Assembly: GCF_964340395.1 (NCBI RefSeq)
Contig: NC_135564.1
Location: forward strand, 2,705,001-2,769,000
Length of the DNA: 64,000 bases
Origin: Glandiceps talaboti
Taxonomy: Eukaryota; Hemichordata; Enteropneusta; Spengelidae
Direction: 5' to 3'
In this document: positions 11,676 through 24,530 of the stretch, piece by piece
Numbering within the stretch: position 1 is the stretch's first letter
Layout: the number at the start of each line of letters is the position of its first letter
Notes under the pieces: model-generated
Seen by the model: only the letters and a program-made list of their open reading frames with translations
The model's database searches: none
Told to the model about the DNA's origin: nothing
Made by a program: the position numbers and the translations under genes

Positions 11676-12017
11676 CCGCCTGCCTGTGTTCCTTTTCACG
11701 ATATTGGCACATCCGAGGATTGTAGCAATAAAACAGAGTAGACAGGCAATTACATTAACCACACAGATGGTATACATCAATTCTTTCAACGTGGTTGGAA
11801 CAGTGTTACAGTCTAGTACTCCTTCAAATTCCACGGCAACTTGCTTGACTTCACGCCCGCATTCGTACGTGCTTTCACAACATAGACAGGTGTACCGCAT
11901 CTCGTGCTGCGTGCAGACGAGGAATGATTTTAGAAGGCTTCCTGTTTCCCCTGACAACACTGTGGCAACCAGATGTAGAATGACACAAACTGCTGAGAGG
12001 AATGTGAAGAAACTGAC
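11676..12017 (-). CDS. ENTREP/FAM189-like membrane protein, exon 3 (residues 87-200)
   Basis: A 342-bp exon of 114 codons, phase 0 on both sides, with acceptor TTTCTTCCTACAG and donor GTGAGTCAT after AGGCGG. It encodes helix 3 (VSFFTFLSAVCVILHLVATV, 87-106), a loop of about 55 residues with cysteines at 121, 130, 132, 133, 139 and 156 (core TCLCCESTYEC), and helix 4 at about 165-192 (LMYTICVVNVIACLLCFIAT onward), ending in a basic cytoplasmic stretch (KRNTGRR). The FFTFLSAVCV helix and the CCES loop are typical of ENTREP/FAM189. The loop cysteines probably form disulfides on the luminal or extracellular side (inference). A 129-aa ORF on the opposite strand (11686-12075) is a shadow of this exon. 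Confidence 0.9.
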
Positions 12018-12263
12018 CTGTAGGAAGAAAAAAGATGATACAATGTATCAGTTAACTTCAAAGGAAAAATCTTGAGCAAATACACAGGAAACCAAGAACA
12101 GATATGTCAGCATCATCTCTGTGTAATAAAACATTTGATCTTACCTACTAATGTCTCTAATTATTTCTCAACTAACCATTGCAGTTTTCATGACAAAATA
12201 AATCTGAACTTTCCACTAAAGAGACTGATACATTTGTAAATTGCATAACATTTCTGAAAAAAT

Positions 12264-12612
12264 TGCACATTACACTGCATCATGGGAAAATTACACAACA
12301 CAATTGTACTTCTAGGATATTGAGAGATATCATTCGATTATCATTTTAGATCAACCCTCTAACAGTACTATTACATTGCATTATGGGAAAACTGCACAAC
12401 AATAATACTTCCTTGGTATTGAGAGACACATATATCATCACTAGAGACCAACCCTCTAGCACCACTATAGTATAACTGTTACATTGCATGATGGGAAAAC
12501 TACATCAACAGAATCAAACTTCCTTGGTATCGAGAGATATCATTATCACTATAGATCAACCCTCTAGCACTATTGCTTTGCATTATGGGAAAATTGCATG
12601 ACAACAAACATT
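12264..12612. repeat. about 100-bp tandem repeat, four diverged copies
   Basis: Copies are marked by GCATTATGGGAAAA-like words near 12278, 12378, 12487 and 12581 and by TTGAGAGATATCAT and CAACCCTCTAGCAC. Spacing is 94-109 bp. It lies about 250 bases before exon 3. Confidence 0.8.
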
Positions 12613-13120
12613 ATAGCAATGTAACATGAACTGATATAATAAAGAGTGTATTCTTCAGCTTTGTAAATACATGGTAATGGGATGAGAATCAGTAGATGCA
12701 TTTTGGACTTGGTGGTCACTGTCGTTTCTGTTCAACTGAACATACAAAATAGCTAGCATTCTGAAGATATGCCGCAGGTCTCTCAAAAGGATGAAGAAAT
12801 CTATGATATATCTTAGATTGATATGAAACACCAGTACAAATGATATATTGGTTTCCTTTGAAAATTATAGAATTTTATGGGAATACATTTTAGTTTTCAT
12901 CCATGTCACTTAATTCAAGACAGATTGAAAGCTTAATGCTAAAAACTTTGAACTGCTTATGCATCATCCTTCTCGCACACCAGAGCTGTCAGTTCTTCCA
13001 CAATACTGCGAAATAAAGAGATGGTGGTACGTAAAAGTTGTGGTTTATGATGATGATAGTATACCTCTGTGAATCAGAACTTCAACAAATAGTCCAAACA
13101 TGTGCAAGTGTGCATTTGTG

Positions 13121-13200
13121 TAGTCTAGAGGCTATCTGTGGCTTCAAATCTCAAGATCTTATGAGAAGAGACTTCAAACAACAAATTCCCCCTGGACTAG
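13121..13200. repeat. short foldback repeat (family C)
   Basis: Begins TAGTCTAGAGGCTATCTGTG, continues GCTTCAAATCTCAAGATCTT and ends GGACTAG. Relatives are at 983 and 19451, the first in the opposite orientation. Confidence 0.6.
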
Positions 13201-13990
13201 TGGTTGTGTGACAAGTAATACTTTGAAAGGTGGATATGATTAATTACCTCACTACTCATGGAATGTCACTGTGTACAAGACTAACCACTTTTAATTTTAT
13301 ACAACTGACATTTCCAATTCAACTGTTTAAAAAGTACTACAATACAGAAATGATTTTACACAAGTAACGGCCAGTAAATCAACAAAACTGAAACTGTAAA
13401 GTCAATTTCCAGTTTAAGAGTAATTGTGGAGGAAATTACATTTAGTAAATTTCAGTATAAAATCATGATTAATTGAAATGTCCATAAAATCGTATAATTG
13501 AAATATCAAGATTTCTCAGAGCTGTCACAAACAAAACTCTGTTAACTCTGTTAATGATATTAGATGATAATTAATTATCAAATTAGTTGCATCTATTTTT
13601 AACTTATTTAAGTGCAGATATGTCCTTGGACACCATTATTTCATTAGTGTGCGTGGAAAAAAACAATACTTGATATCTCAATGTAGACAAATTACCTGTA
13701 AAATCATCGTGACAAATTCCCAAATCGTGTTTTATTTCACGAAATACAAACATTTGTAGTGAAATGTCATTAATTTTGTTCACTGAATAAGTATAATTTG
13801 TCACTGGTGATGATGTCAATGTATTGTGTGTTTCTGAGGATCGTATTGATTGTGATAATGAAATATTACTTTTTTGTGAACACAGCAGACAAAATCGGTA
13901 AAAGGGTTTGATTGATTACTAGTCTACGATCTATGTCAGCTGATGTACTACATCAATAATCTGTATTTCAAAATACTGGTAGTATACATG

Positions 13991-14306
13991 CAGTGTTGCA
14001 GCTAGCCTTTTGAAAGAGTGGGACATAGTGTCTCGAGACTTTCATTTTTCTGGGTCATCATAAATTTGTTGGGGGACATTATGAAAAAGAGCACCAATTA
14101 TTAAAAATAGTTGCCTATCCAACTCTGTTGTTATCTATGCAATATATGCGATCATTTGCTGTTGCTATAGGTGAGGTCATGTTGCTAAACATATTTGCAT
14201 ACAATTTTAGTGTGGGTCATCTATGATCCGTCACTTCAAAAATTGTGGGTCAGGTCCAAAAAATGTGGGACAAATGACCCAAAAACCCCCTCTGGCTGCA
14301 ACACTG
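13991..14306. mobile_element. 316-bp MITE with hAT-like ends
   Basis: Terminal inverted repeats CAGTGTTGCAGCTAGCC and GGCTGCAACACTG. TACATG (13985-13990 and 14307-14312) flanks both ends, consistent with a target duplication of at least 6 bp. CAGTGTTG-type ends resemble hAT elements. The interior has repeated TGGGTCA/GTGGGAC words and no coding capacity, so it is non-autonomous. Confidence 0.7.
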
Positions 14307-15404
14307 TACATGTAGTATATCTGGTAACATAAAAACATCCACAACCAGCTTTTACACTATAAAATCCATTCTTATGGCAAAACCTCATATGAGAGTTATC
14401 AAACAGAAATCCATTGAAATATGTAAAATACCAGTTCTATTTGTAGTGAAATATGAATGAATATTGTTAGAATTTGAAGAAAAAAATGCTTCACAAGAGG
14501 TTGTTGTGTCATACTGTAACCAGTTTTTACCTCAATAAATTGCTAAAGACTAACTTGAAATGTTGGTTAGTCATTGTCATTATCTGTATCATTACTGTTA
14601 AAGTATCATTATCTATAAATTTTAGCACCCTGGGTCTAAAATCTAGTCTAAGTCTTCAGTTAAATATTGCTTCAGTTTGATAATGTTGTTTTTAACATAT
14701 ACATACTTTTGACATACTCTATATATTTTTGAGAATATACCTAGTAGTTTCCATTCATTCAGTAGGTTGAACCGTTGAAGTTGATTTAATTATATACATG
14801 GATAAAAACTAAAACGTATTTATAGTTGCAAGAATAGTGCATTGTGGGAGGTCATGTTGTGTATTCCAAGTAAACAATTATCAAGGTTCAAGAATATATA
14901 ACTACATGAAAGCTGCTGCATATCACCTTAATATGTGAATTCATCATTTAGTTTTGTACCATCCAATGTCAATTTACAACGAACATTTAAATGAATTGAA
15001 AAGGTAAAATCATACACTTATAAAATTAATATGTATGTTTGAAATTTAGAATTACATACAAAATACATCTACGAAGCCCTAGCTTTGAGATTATGGCAAA
15101 TAAAAAGATGATGAATTGGATAGAGTTGACAGTTTGATCAATGATGTATACTATAATATAGCTGTATATGTATATATATATATTCAATGTACTATTTTGT
15201 AGATCTTATTCATATATACTTGAAAGTTAAACTGGCCTCCAAATAAATCCCAAAATGTGAGTTTTTTAACACCACTAGAAAGATGAGGATTCAGCAGGGT
15301 TTAGAATGAGTTATGTAGCTATGTATTACACAGGACTAAGGCTCACCCAAGTATAGAGCACCACAATGAATACCCATACATATTTACACACATATACATG
15401 TAGT

Positions 15405-16450
15405 TCTATTTGAAATTTAGACTAAATACCAAATAAAAGTCCTACTTTTGTGTTTTCATACAATTGAAAAGATGGAGTAGAATGTATGTAATGAAAACTG
15501 TCTGTACATTCCCGAGATGTGAATATATGTAGATACACATTCATTCATTCATTCATTCATGGCACTATGTTTGAAATTTAGATTGAATACCAAATAATGC
15601 CCCAATTTTGACTTTTCATGCAAACAGAAAGAGATGACTTTAACTTGAATATGTGAGGATGTGATGAAAACTGTCTCTACATTCCTGAGATATGAATCCA
15701 TATAGCTGCACACATTCATTCATTCATTCATTTATTCATTCATTCATGGCACTATGTTTGAAATTTAGATTGAATACCAAATAATGCCCCCATTTTGACT
15801 TTTCATGCAAACAGAAAGGGCTGGAGCAGAGTACACAAGGAAATGATGAAAACTATCTGTATATTTATGAGGTGTGTATACACATGCATGCACACATCTA
15901 TTCGGTCATGCATCATGATTTTTTCTATTCTGTCAATCTTGCAATACATTCAATTTGATCAGGAGCCCCAGTAATTAGTAATTCCTAATTCCTAAGACTG
16001 TAAAAGGACGGACTCGACTAGTTGCGAAGACAACTATTTTTCGTCTCCCTTTCCCATGTTGAATACTTTATACATTGTAGAATTGTTATATATGTATATA
16101 TATTTCTGGAAATAAAGATTATTATTGTCTATGGCTGAAATTTAGAATGAATACCAAATAATGACCCAATTTTGAGTTTTCATGCAAATAGAAAGAGATG
16201 ACTTGAGCAGAGTATGCGAGGATGTGATGAAAACTGTCTGTACATTTATGAGGTGTGCATACACATACATGCATGCATGCACACATTTATTCATTCATGC
16301 ATCTATGTCTGAAATTTAGATTCAATTCCAAATAATTTCCCAATTTTGAGAGTTTGCACATATATGAGGTGTGCATACACATACATGCACACATTTATTC
16401 ATTCATGTCTGAAATTTAGATTGAATTCCAAATAATGTCCGATTTTTGAG
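15405..16450. repeat. 170-180-bp tandem satellite, about six copies
   Basis: Each copy carries GAAATTTAGATTGAATACCA, ATAATGCCCCAATTTTGA, TCATGCAAACAGAAAG, GATGAAAACTGTCTGTACAT and a CACACATTCATTCATTCATT tract. Copies at 15570 and 15750 are very similar; outer copies (15412, 16320, 16408) are diverged or truncated. A retroelement tail interrupts it at about 15990-16128. Confidence 0.85.
15990..16128 (+). mobile_element. retroelement 3'-tail-like insertion
   Basis: A segment foreign to the surrounding satellite: GACTGTAAAAGGACGGACTC, then CGTCTCCCTTTCCCATGTTG, ending AATAAAGATTATTATTGT. A polyadenylation-like AATAAA with an ATT-rich end is typical of non-LTR or SINE 3' ends. The family is not identified. 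Confidence 0.45.
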
Positions 16451-18860
16451 TTATCACGTAAATGAAAATACAAGGATTCAATAGAATTAGTTTATGTTAT
16501 GAAAACTGTCCGTACATACTTGTACATGTTTATGAGGTGTAAATACATGTAGATGCACACATTCACACTTGACTCCATCTATAATCTTGCCTCCACCTGA
16601 AATGACTTTGTGCTTGTTACGCTCACACTCCATGTTGGCTGTATGTGTTATAAGTAGTGAATAAATGTTTATCAATTACATTCACTACTATCAAGAGGTC
16701 AGTTGGTACATACTTATTAGCTGTTTGATTCATTTTGAAGAGTGCCTTTCAGTCCATTAACTTCAAGACTTTGATTAAGGTCCTGGCTTTCTCCATTTAT
16801 TGTGTTCAATTTGTTTCACTCTGTATTAACAAAGCTGTATTTTATACGATGAGAGGTTAACCATGTCTCTTTCCAGTGGTTCACAAAGTGTATGAGGAAA
16901 CCCTGTATATCTTCTCACTGCATTGTGTTCATGATTCTCTAATATTCCCAATTATTCACATAATAGTTCAAAATACTGCCCTTTTGACCTGTAGCAGGTG
17001 TTATTACCTTCCCTTTCATATATAATATTAATAAGTCCATTTTTTTCCGATATGGATCTCATCTTCAAAGGTCACTTTTGTGTCTGTTTTATGCTTATCA
17101 ATTTTATGCATTATGCACAACCTATCATTCATGACATGATGGTTTAATCGCCACGATATTAATATTCAGAGCACCTTGGAACCATTAACAAAATATCAAA
17201 GTATAGAACATACATGAATTTATTCTATTCATTGCTCTACAACTAGAATTTTATTTTCTAAAATTAGGTGGACAGATAGAAGTACGACAGTGGAAATGTG
17301 AAATGTAATGTAAAAGTCTTTGGAATTGTTATGTTATATTTTCTTGTAAATTAGATACTGTGCGAATAATTTGCAGCTTAATTTGAAAACGTAATTGAGG
17401 GCACACTTTCAAGAACTTGAAGGAAATTGAAATCCTGGTGGGAATTGCATGGCTATCTCATTTAATTAACAAACTTGGTATCAACAATTAAACTGTTTTC
17501 CCTACTTCAAAAGGAAATATGGCAGGCCATACCATACTTTTTAACTATCAAGGCAAACCGAGTTTCTCTCTTCCCATGTACTGCAATACACTCAGCGTAC
17601 AATGTTACTGAGTAAATACTAATTTCCAGGTTGGAATTGAATTACAGTCCCTAATTCACAATGTAATTAATTGATGTATGGACTGCTACATGTGTACTTC
17701 ATCAGTGTCGTTATCACTGGATACTTTTCACTTGACTTACAATTTAGTAATTTATATCACATACATCCTGTTCTAACATTGAGAATGCAGTGTTCATTTT
17801 TTTTTTGCAATAGGGGGTTTGTAGTTGCCAGTTGGAGATCACGAAGGAAGGCCTTGGGCCTGCATGTAACCATTTTGATACTATATTTGCATAAATTGAG
17901 GTGCTTTAGGCTGCTTTATATATACTGTTCTTAAAATTGGGGAATCCAGTATTCCCCACGGCATTTTTACTCAACAAGGGCTTTTACAGTTACCAGTTGG
18001 AGACCACTGAAGGAGGATCCATGGGTGTGGTAACTGTTTCGGTACATTTTGTGCATAAATTGAGGTGGTTTAGAATGTGGTGTCATTTACATTTCAGAAT
18101 TTACAAGAAAGCTTTTTTTGGCCCCCTTGTTTAAGTACTCTGTTCTGGGAAAATACATGTACAAGAATGCTTGATCTTTCTCAAATGAAATGACTTGAAA
18201 TCCATGTACCCGGGTAGTTATCTTCTATATTATTACAGATGTGCACTTTTCAGAAAAAAGTGTGAGTTCACAGCTATAAATCAGTATCCAGTAAAAACAA
18301 AGAAAACAGACTACTATGGGGAAACAATACTTATAAAGGCTGCTAGTCTGGAATATGAATGAAAAAGAAAAGAATTTGGTCAAAAATAAGTTACTTTCAG
18401 AGAGCTGAAGTTTCAGGTGAAACGCTAAATTTCATCACAGCAAAATCACTACATACATGATAATATATAAATAGACCACATTTCTTTGAGAATTTATATT
18501 TTGGAAAACAACTAGACTTCAGAAGACACATGTATTTGACTACTTTAGTCTGCATTGCTATGCATGTATGTATGTATTGACATATAGAAACAGAAAGCAA
18601 GTGAGTGTGACTATGAGTACAATGTACATCCGCTACATCCATAAAGATGAAACTATTATTTTTGCAGCAGTCCTATGCACGGTTAGCATAAAGACTAAAT
18701 GATGTGACCCACACAATGAAGCCAAGTGCATGGTTAATCAAATACAGACCCTACTCTGTGTTAGAAACCACCATGCCTGCAGCTGTTGACTCTTGAAATT
18801 TGAGTAGTGTTTACCTCTACTTTCTATACATTGCCTGAAGGTCTCAGTCAAGTAAGTCTT

Positions 18861-19090
18861 TAGACTGTCGACAGTCATTCGTGCCTTTTTTGCTACGTTT
18901 CATCGAAATCAAAGTCGTCACCTCACTCCATAGCACTGAATACTAGTGCGTACTGATAGGAACTGCGATTGTCTTAGGCATGTGCCTCCGGCAGCACACG
19001 GTTATAGTATTGCTCCGGATTGGAGCAAGGCAACAACTTTAGTTTTAGATCAAACGTAGCAAAAAGGCATGAATGACTGTCAACAGTCTA
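18861..19090. repeat. 230-bp foldback element, 55-bp arms
   Basis: Left arm TAGACTGTCGACAGTCATTC then GTGCCTTTTTTGCTACGTTT; the reverse complement of the right arm is TAGACTGTTGACAGTCATTC then ATGCCTTTTTGCTACGTTT. The loop is locally CpG-rich (CTCCGGCAGCACACGG, TTGCTCCGGATTGGAG). Confidence 0.82.
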
Positions 19091-19450
19091 GTAAGCCTTG
19101 TAGACTTTAAAGTTACTTCCTGTGTTTTATGTAAACACCCTATAGGCAAACCTTAAAATACCAACAGTACAAATCTTTATTTGGATTGGGTGTTATGTTC
19201 AAGTTCATTTATCTCATGCCAGCAGAGAACACAATAAATGCACACATCACATAATTTCCTCTGGGAGGAAACACTTGGTCTCTGGTCAACCATCATTTTG
19301 ATTCCTGTGAGACTTCTGTTTATTTGAACAGTGTCTATCATTGAACTATCTGTCATCAGAGAGCTGATACTAGACTATGTCAAGGAGGTGGTTATTAGTG
19401 TATAGATAGTGCATGAAAGTAAATGTAACTGACAGCATTACAAACTTGTT

Positions 19451-19534
19451 TAGCTTCAATCACTATCTATGGTGTTGAATCTCTTCTCACGGGAGAGATC
19501 TTGAGAATTGAAGCCATGGATAGCCTTGAGACTA
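19451..19534. repeat. short foldback repeat (family C)
   Basis: Arms TATCTATGGTGTTGAATCTC and, from the other side, TATCCATGGCTTCAATTCTC pair around GGGAGAGA. Related to 983 and 13121. Confidence 0.6.
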
Positions 19535-22292
19535 ACTGTTCATAAGCCCAGTAGCCTAGAGTCAAGTCATATGACAGAAACTAGAGTGTGGGGATTTGGG
19601 TCAATGGGGAGGGGTGATAGCCACAATTCCTACACAACTTCACTCTTGGCTAGTACTAGCCCAGAGACTTGGCTATCTGGCCTACCAACACTCATTATAT
19701 CATTATATTCACAAGATTGACTTCATATACCACATGCAAGCTGAGCTATTACAATTGAATGTGTTCAAACAAAAAATATGGGGTTTGTACCCAGGTCACT
19801 CTATGTCACAACAACACATGTCTATGTCATTTATTCTGTGCAGCTTGAAATATACCATATGTGTATGCATAAGTTGGATTTTCAAGTTACGTTGTAACAT
19901 ATCATTTAAACTATTATTTATACAGTATCATATTATTCTAATTTTGACGTGTGAACATAATGTGTTTACTGTGTATGTGTTGTAGAGATAGCTGGTCGTA
20001 CCGATCCTTGTATTCTCTGCTCGTGTTGAGTAATATTTGAAATGATTCATGTAGCCACACCCCTAACAGTCGTTATCATGGTTATCCTGCACCTGTACAT
20101 TTAATTTACATAAAATATATGTAAATTACCACATCACATAGTATAATGTGTGTATCTTTACATACTGATTCATTTGAATAATGATAGTTTGATTAGTTGT
20201 CATGGTTAAAAGGACTGCACACTGTCACTGACCAGGCTATTGGGCTAAAATTTTCAGTTATTATCAGTTATCATAAAAAGCAGAGAATATGATGGCTTGG
20301 ACATACAACCAGCTAGACAGTGCAGTATTAAAACAGGCTAAAGTGATCATAAATATCAAAATGAAATGGTAATAAATTATTATATGTTCTATTTTGACTC
20401 TCCAGCATGAGGTGAAATATTATTACAGGTACTAAGAATTCATGCTGTACCTTTATCATTGTTTAACAACCCAGTTCCAGAGGTGTGGCCCTGAACCTGT
20501 ATGTTACTATTTTGGACTTCCATCATTAGACATAAACATATATATATACAAAACAATATGCTTCACGGCTTCAATATTCAGGGTCCCTAAAATATATGCT
20601 CAATATGAAAACAGAGAGTTCAGAGACTTGGCTATCTGACTCAACAATATCATTTACCCAAAAAATATTTTGGTGAACAAGAATAATGTCAAGCCTAATG
20701 GCCATGTCTCTGGACTCACAAATAGTGTACTGGATTGGTTATTTGTGAATCTGTACAGACAGAATACATCTTTGTGTATGACAATCATGTAAAACACTAT
20801 ATCTTCTCATTTCATCTTGGCAAATATGATTTAGATCTAGAACCAGACTACAAATGGAACTGATCCATTATAAATGATGCAAACAGAGTAACTGTTGTAG
20901 CACAACACCTGGGGTACCTATCATTTGGCGTACACTGTTTACAATTGTAATGACTTGATCAGGCTATCCTGTGGTTCTATCTCTTTGTACCATTTTCCAA
21001 AGATAAAATACACATGTGACTTGTATCTATATGGTGCAACACTTCTACTTTTCACTAGACAGTATTAAACCTACATGTACTTAGGCTCTCTTGTATGTAA
21101 TACAGATATCTGGATCTGGAGAAGAAAGAAACTCTTAAATTATTATATGCACTGTCAGGCTTTAAACTTCTGTGAATGGTACCTTGGGAATAATTCACAG
21201 ATTTTATTAGGACTTAAAGGCAGCTTATGTCGACTCTCGTAAAATTAACCCCTAAATACAGGTGTCACAAAAGTACAGGGGACAAGACATTCATTGTACT
21301 CTCACACGGAAACTAATGTGTAGGTTTGTGATAAAGAACAGCTGTCAGATATATTGATATTGTGATGGATGTTATCTACACCCTTGAACACATGTATTAC
21401 TTTGACTGTGGGTTTTTGTTTCTCACATTTTGCTGGCTTGAGTGCTCTGTAAATACTTTTAACCAAGTCATTCGTTGGTATAATGCTTTTGAAGCCCACC
21501 TGTAAATGTATGTTGAAGTGTCTGCATGTATGTTTTAGATGAAGTTAAATAGCTTGCAAGGATGTGATCATGTTGATCTTTCATCATTATAATCTTCAAG
21601 TGTGTACAAATGGGAAAACTAAGATACAGGGATTTGGTATGCTATCCGGTACTTCAATATGTACTTACTTTAAGTCTGTATTGCTAAAACTCAGAGTACA
21701 TTCCTATGGTTTTGTTAAGAAGTGAAAAGGTGAAATTTTCCCCCAAGTTCCCCACTGAAATTACACCCAAGTATAAAAAAGGTGAAATTTAAAGTTAAAT
21801 TTAAGGTTAAATACATGTATATGCCACTGGGAGAAGATACATGTACATCTGCCTTGTTCAGCCCTATCACTGGCTTCTTAATGAGTGCTGGCTGATAACA
21901 TGGCACGAATGTCTGCATCTTACAGACTATGGGAAACGGTGCTGCTGTTTGTCACCGAGTTCAATGTTCAGGTGTTAAATACCATGGCACGTACACATGT
22001 ATTATACAATACTTTTCACTCAATATTGTTTAAAGTTTTTATAAGCATGTTTATAGTGGACTGATTAAAATATTTTTTACAAGATGTACTTATTCAAGTT
22101 GGCTTGTTATAGATATACAATTGTTATTTTTTTTTGCAAATATGTGATTAATTAGGCATTTACAGAAATGAGAATTATTTTAGCAATAAAACCATATGAC
22201 AATGTAAGCTTTAGTCTGTTTGACTGACATCTCCCACGGTACACCATGCCATTCTAAGAAAGAAGTCAATTTATATAATAATGAGACATACT

Positions 22293-22454
22293 GAGATGCA
22301 AATATTAAAGCCATTTTGCAGTGAAATTTTCTTGGGAAGAACTCTACTGTACTATAACACATAGACGGTTCACATATTGAGATGCAAATAAGCCACTTTG
22401 CAGTCACATTTTCTTGGGAAGAACTCTACTATAACACATGGAAGATTCACACTC
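22293..22454. repeat. 86-bp direct duplication
   Basis: GAGATGCAAAT and TTTTCTTGGGAAGAACTCTA occur twice, 86 bp apart, with TATAACACAT after each. Confidence 0.75.
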
Positions 22455-23683
22455 TCGCTTTATCTTGATTAGTCTGGATGCCAACTGTACTTTCTAACTG
22501 TGAGTGAAGGTATAAATTGTAACGATACTATATAGAAACTAGTCTATATCTTGATCAAGCCCAGAAGACTTCAATTTCCTAGTCAATAAGAATGGTTCGT
22601 TATCAGACAAAAATTTCATATAGAACTTATGATCGATTCCGATCCAACATGTATGTAGACAACCACAATACCCTGAAGGGCAACAGAACTTGATTTGACA
22701 AAAAAGAAGAAGAATTTGTTGCCCTGAAAATCATGAAAATTCATTTCCTGCTACTGATGTAGAATATGTGATAGAAATTAAGTGCTGCAAGCCTGGCTTA
22801 ATCTGTGCCCTTAAAAGCCTGGAAAATGTTATTGATTTTTCTCCCTAATCCAATTTAGCCAGTAGTATGTGGCAAATCCCTGGTTATACTTCTATTGATT
22901 AAATACATAAGCTAAGTACATTAAGCAAAGAGAGTGTCACGCATGTGAAAATTCCAACACGTTGGCACTGCCTCAAATTACTAGGTTATTACCTGTATAA
23001 GGTAATACATTCATTGTGGTTGCTGTCAACCTTTCAACATGCCTGTGTTATTCAAACTGTCTATTTAAACAATTGAAATCTTGTTGACGTTTGATCATGT
23101 CATCATGGAATTTTGTCTGTCGTGGCTGAGAATCTAAGTGCATCAAGTACATGTTGCTTTTGAGAAGTCCCCATCATGTTATTCAAACGGCTATCTTAAT
23201 TCCACTTTTTGTAAAATGGTTGTTTACCCGAAATATCAGTGATTTGACCACTTTTAAGGATTGTGTTTATAAGTGTCAACAACTTTTGCACATAGAAAAT
23301 ATTATTTTGGTAGAGATGCAGTGGGTTGACTTATATTTTATCCTCAGTATTCATTTACTTAGCTCCTATCTCAGACAACTTCACTGATGAATACTTGGTT
23401 TTCAGGTGATCAGAATTTTCCTTAGTTTCTGATACTTCTCTTGGGATTTTTTAGAATCTCATGAAACAAGGTCTACATGAAATTGCACGAAATGTAACCT
23501 ACCTGTAGTCTTGAAGGACTAATGCTACTACACTATTTCAGCTATCCTAACTGTAGCCTACCTGTAATATTGAAGGTCTAACACTACACTTTTCAGTTAT
23601 CTTAACTTTGATTTTTTTAAATTTTACCTCATTCCCAAAATTCAAGAAATCAAAAATGGCAGTCACGATAGCTGTGTATGTGT

Positions 23684-23845
23684 TAGTCTAGTTCCTATAA
23701 AGTATCGTTACGATATACACCTCTACTCACAGTCTTGTCAAAGTTGTTACTCTAGAAGTCCTGAGATGCATGAGATGCAATTTACACATAAAATTCATTC
23801 ACAGCCACCCACAGTCATTTAGAAACCATGTTGACATCCAGACTA
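23684..23845. repeat. family A dispersed element
   Basis: Starts TAGTCTAGTTCCTATAAAGT, continues CGTTACGATATACACCTCTA and ends AAACCATGTTGACATCCAGA then CTA. About 80 bp of unrelated sequence lies between the two modules. Confidence 0.7.
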
Positions 23846-24220
23846 CATGTATATCCTTCAAGAATACATGTAGGCTACACAAAATGATATCTGACAGCAT
23901 TAATTTTGCCAGATTAGACAGTCTGTAGATTAAATTAAATCTTTTTCAAATCAAAAACAAATACTTGGCATGAATTAATTCCACTATCTTAACTGACAGT
24001 ATGATACAATCCATACTTCAAATGAATTATGATAGGAGTGTTCTAGCTATAGGTACATAAATTAGATTACACAATCACAATTTCAACATATTTTGTATGC
24101 AAGGACAGTAACTTGAATACATCATCTCCTACTGTGATGATGACTTTTACAACTCACTACACTTTCCATGTCAATAGTTCAAATCTTCAGACTCTAGAAT
24201 TTCTAAACTCAATGTTCATA

Positions 24221-24243
24221 AAGCTGCACTAGCTGCAACTGGA

Positions 24244-24275
<32 letters not shown>

Positions 24276-24530
24276 TGTTTTCTAAGATATGATAATGACT
24301 TAAACCCCTGCACCGTGTGAGCAAACACATTATGTGTAGCAATACACAAAGTATGATGCAATAAATCTAATCAAATTGATTTTTGGGTCCCAATAAATCA
24401 CATTTCAACCTATTAATATACTACTTATAGATAAAATAGACTTCTAACTGATATGTACAATGTCTAATTATTGGTATTTTACACTCTCTAGTAAATATAA
24501 TATGTGTAGTGTTGGTTCAGCCTTTTACAG
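24221..24530. mobile_element. MITE copy 1 (AAGCTGCACTAGCTGCAACT end)
   Basis: Left end AAGCTGCACTAGCTGCAACT. The interior (GTGTAGCAATACACA, AATCAAATTGATTTTTGGGT, GTACAATGTCTAATTATTGG) matches the element at 34665-35133. A long T run (24247-24270) sits near the left end. The right end is eroded. Confidence 0.65.

Noticed and set aside
11686-12075. 129-aa plus-strand ORF
   Set aside because: Antisense shadow of the well-supported exon 3.
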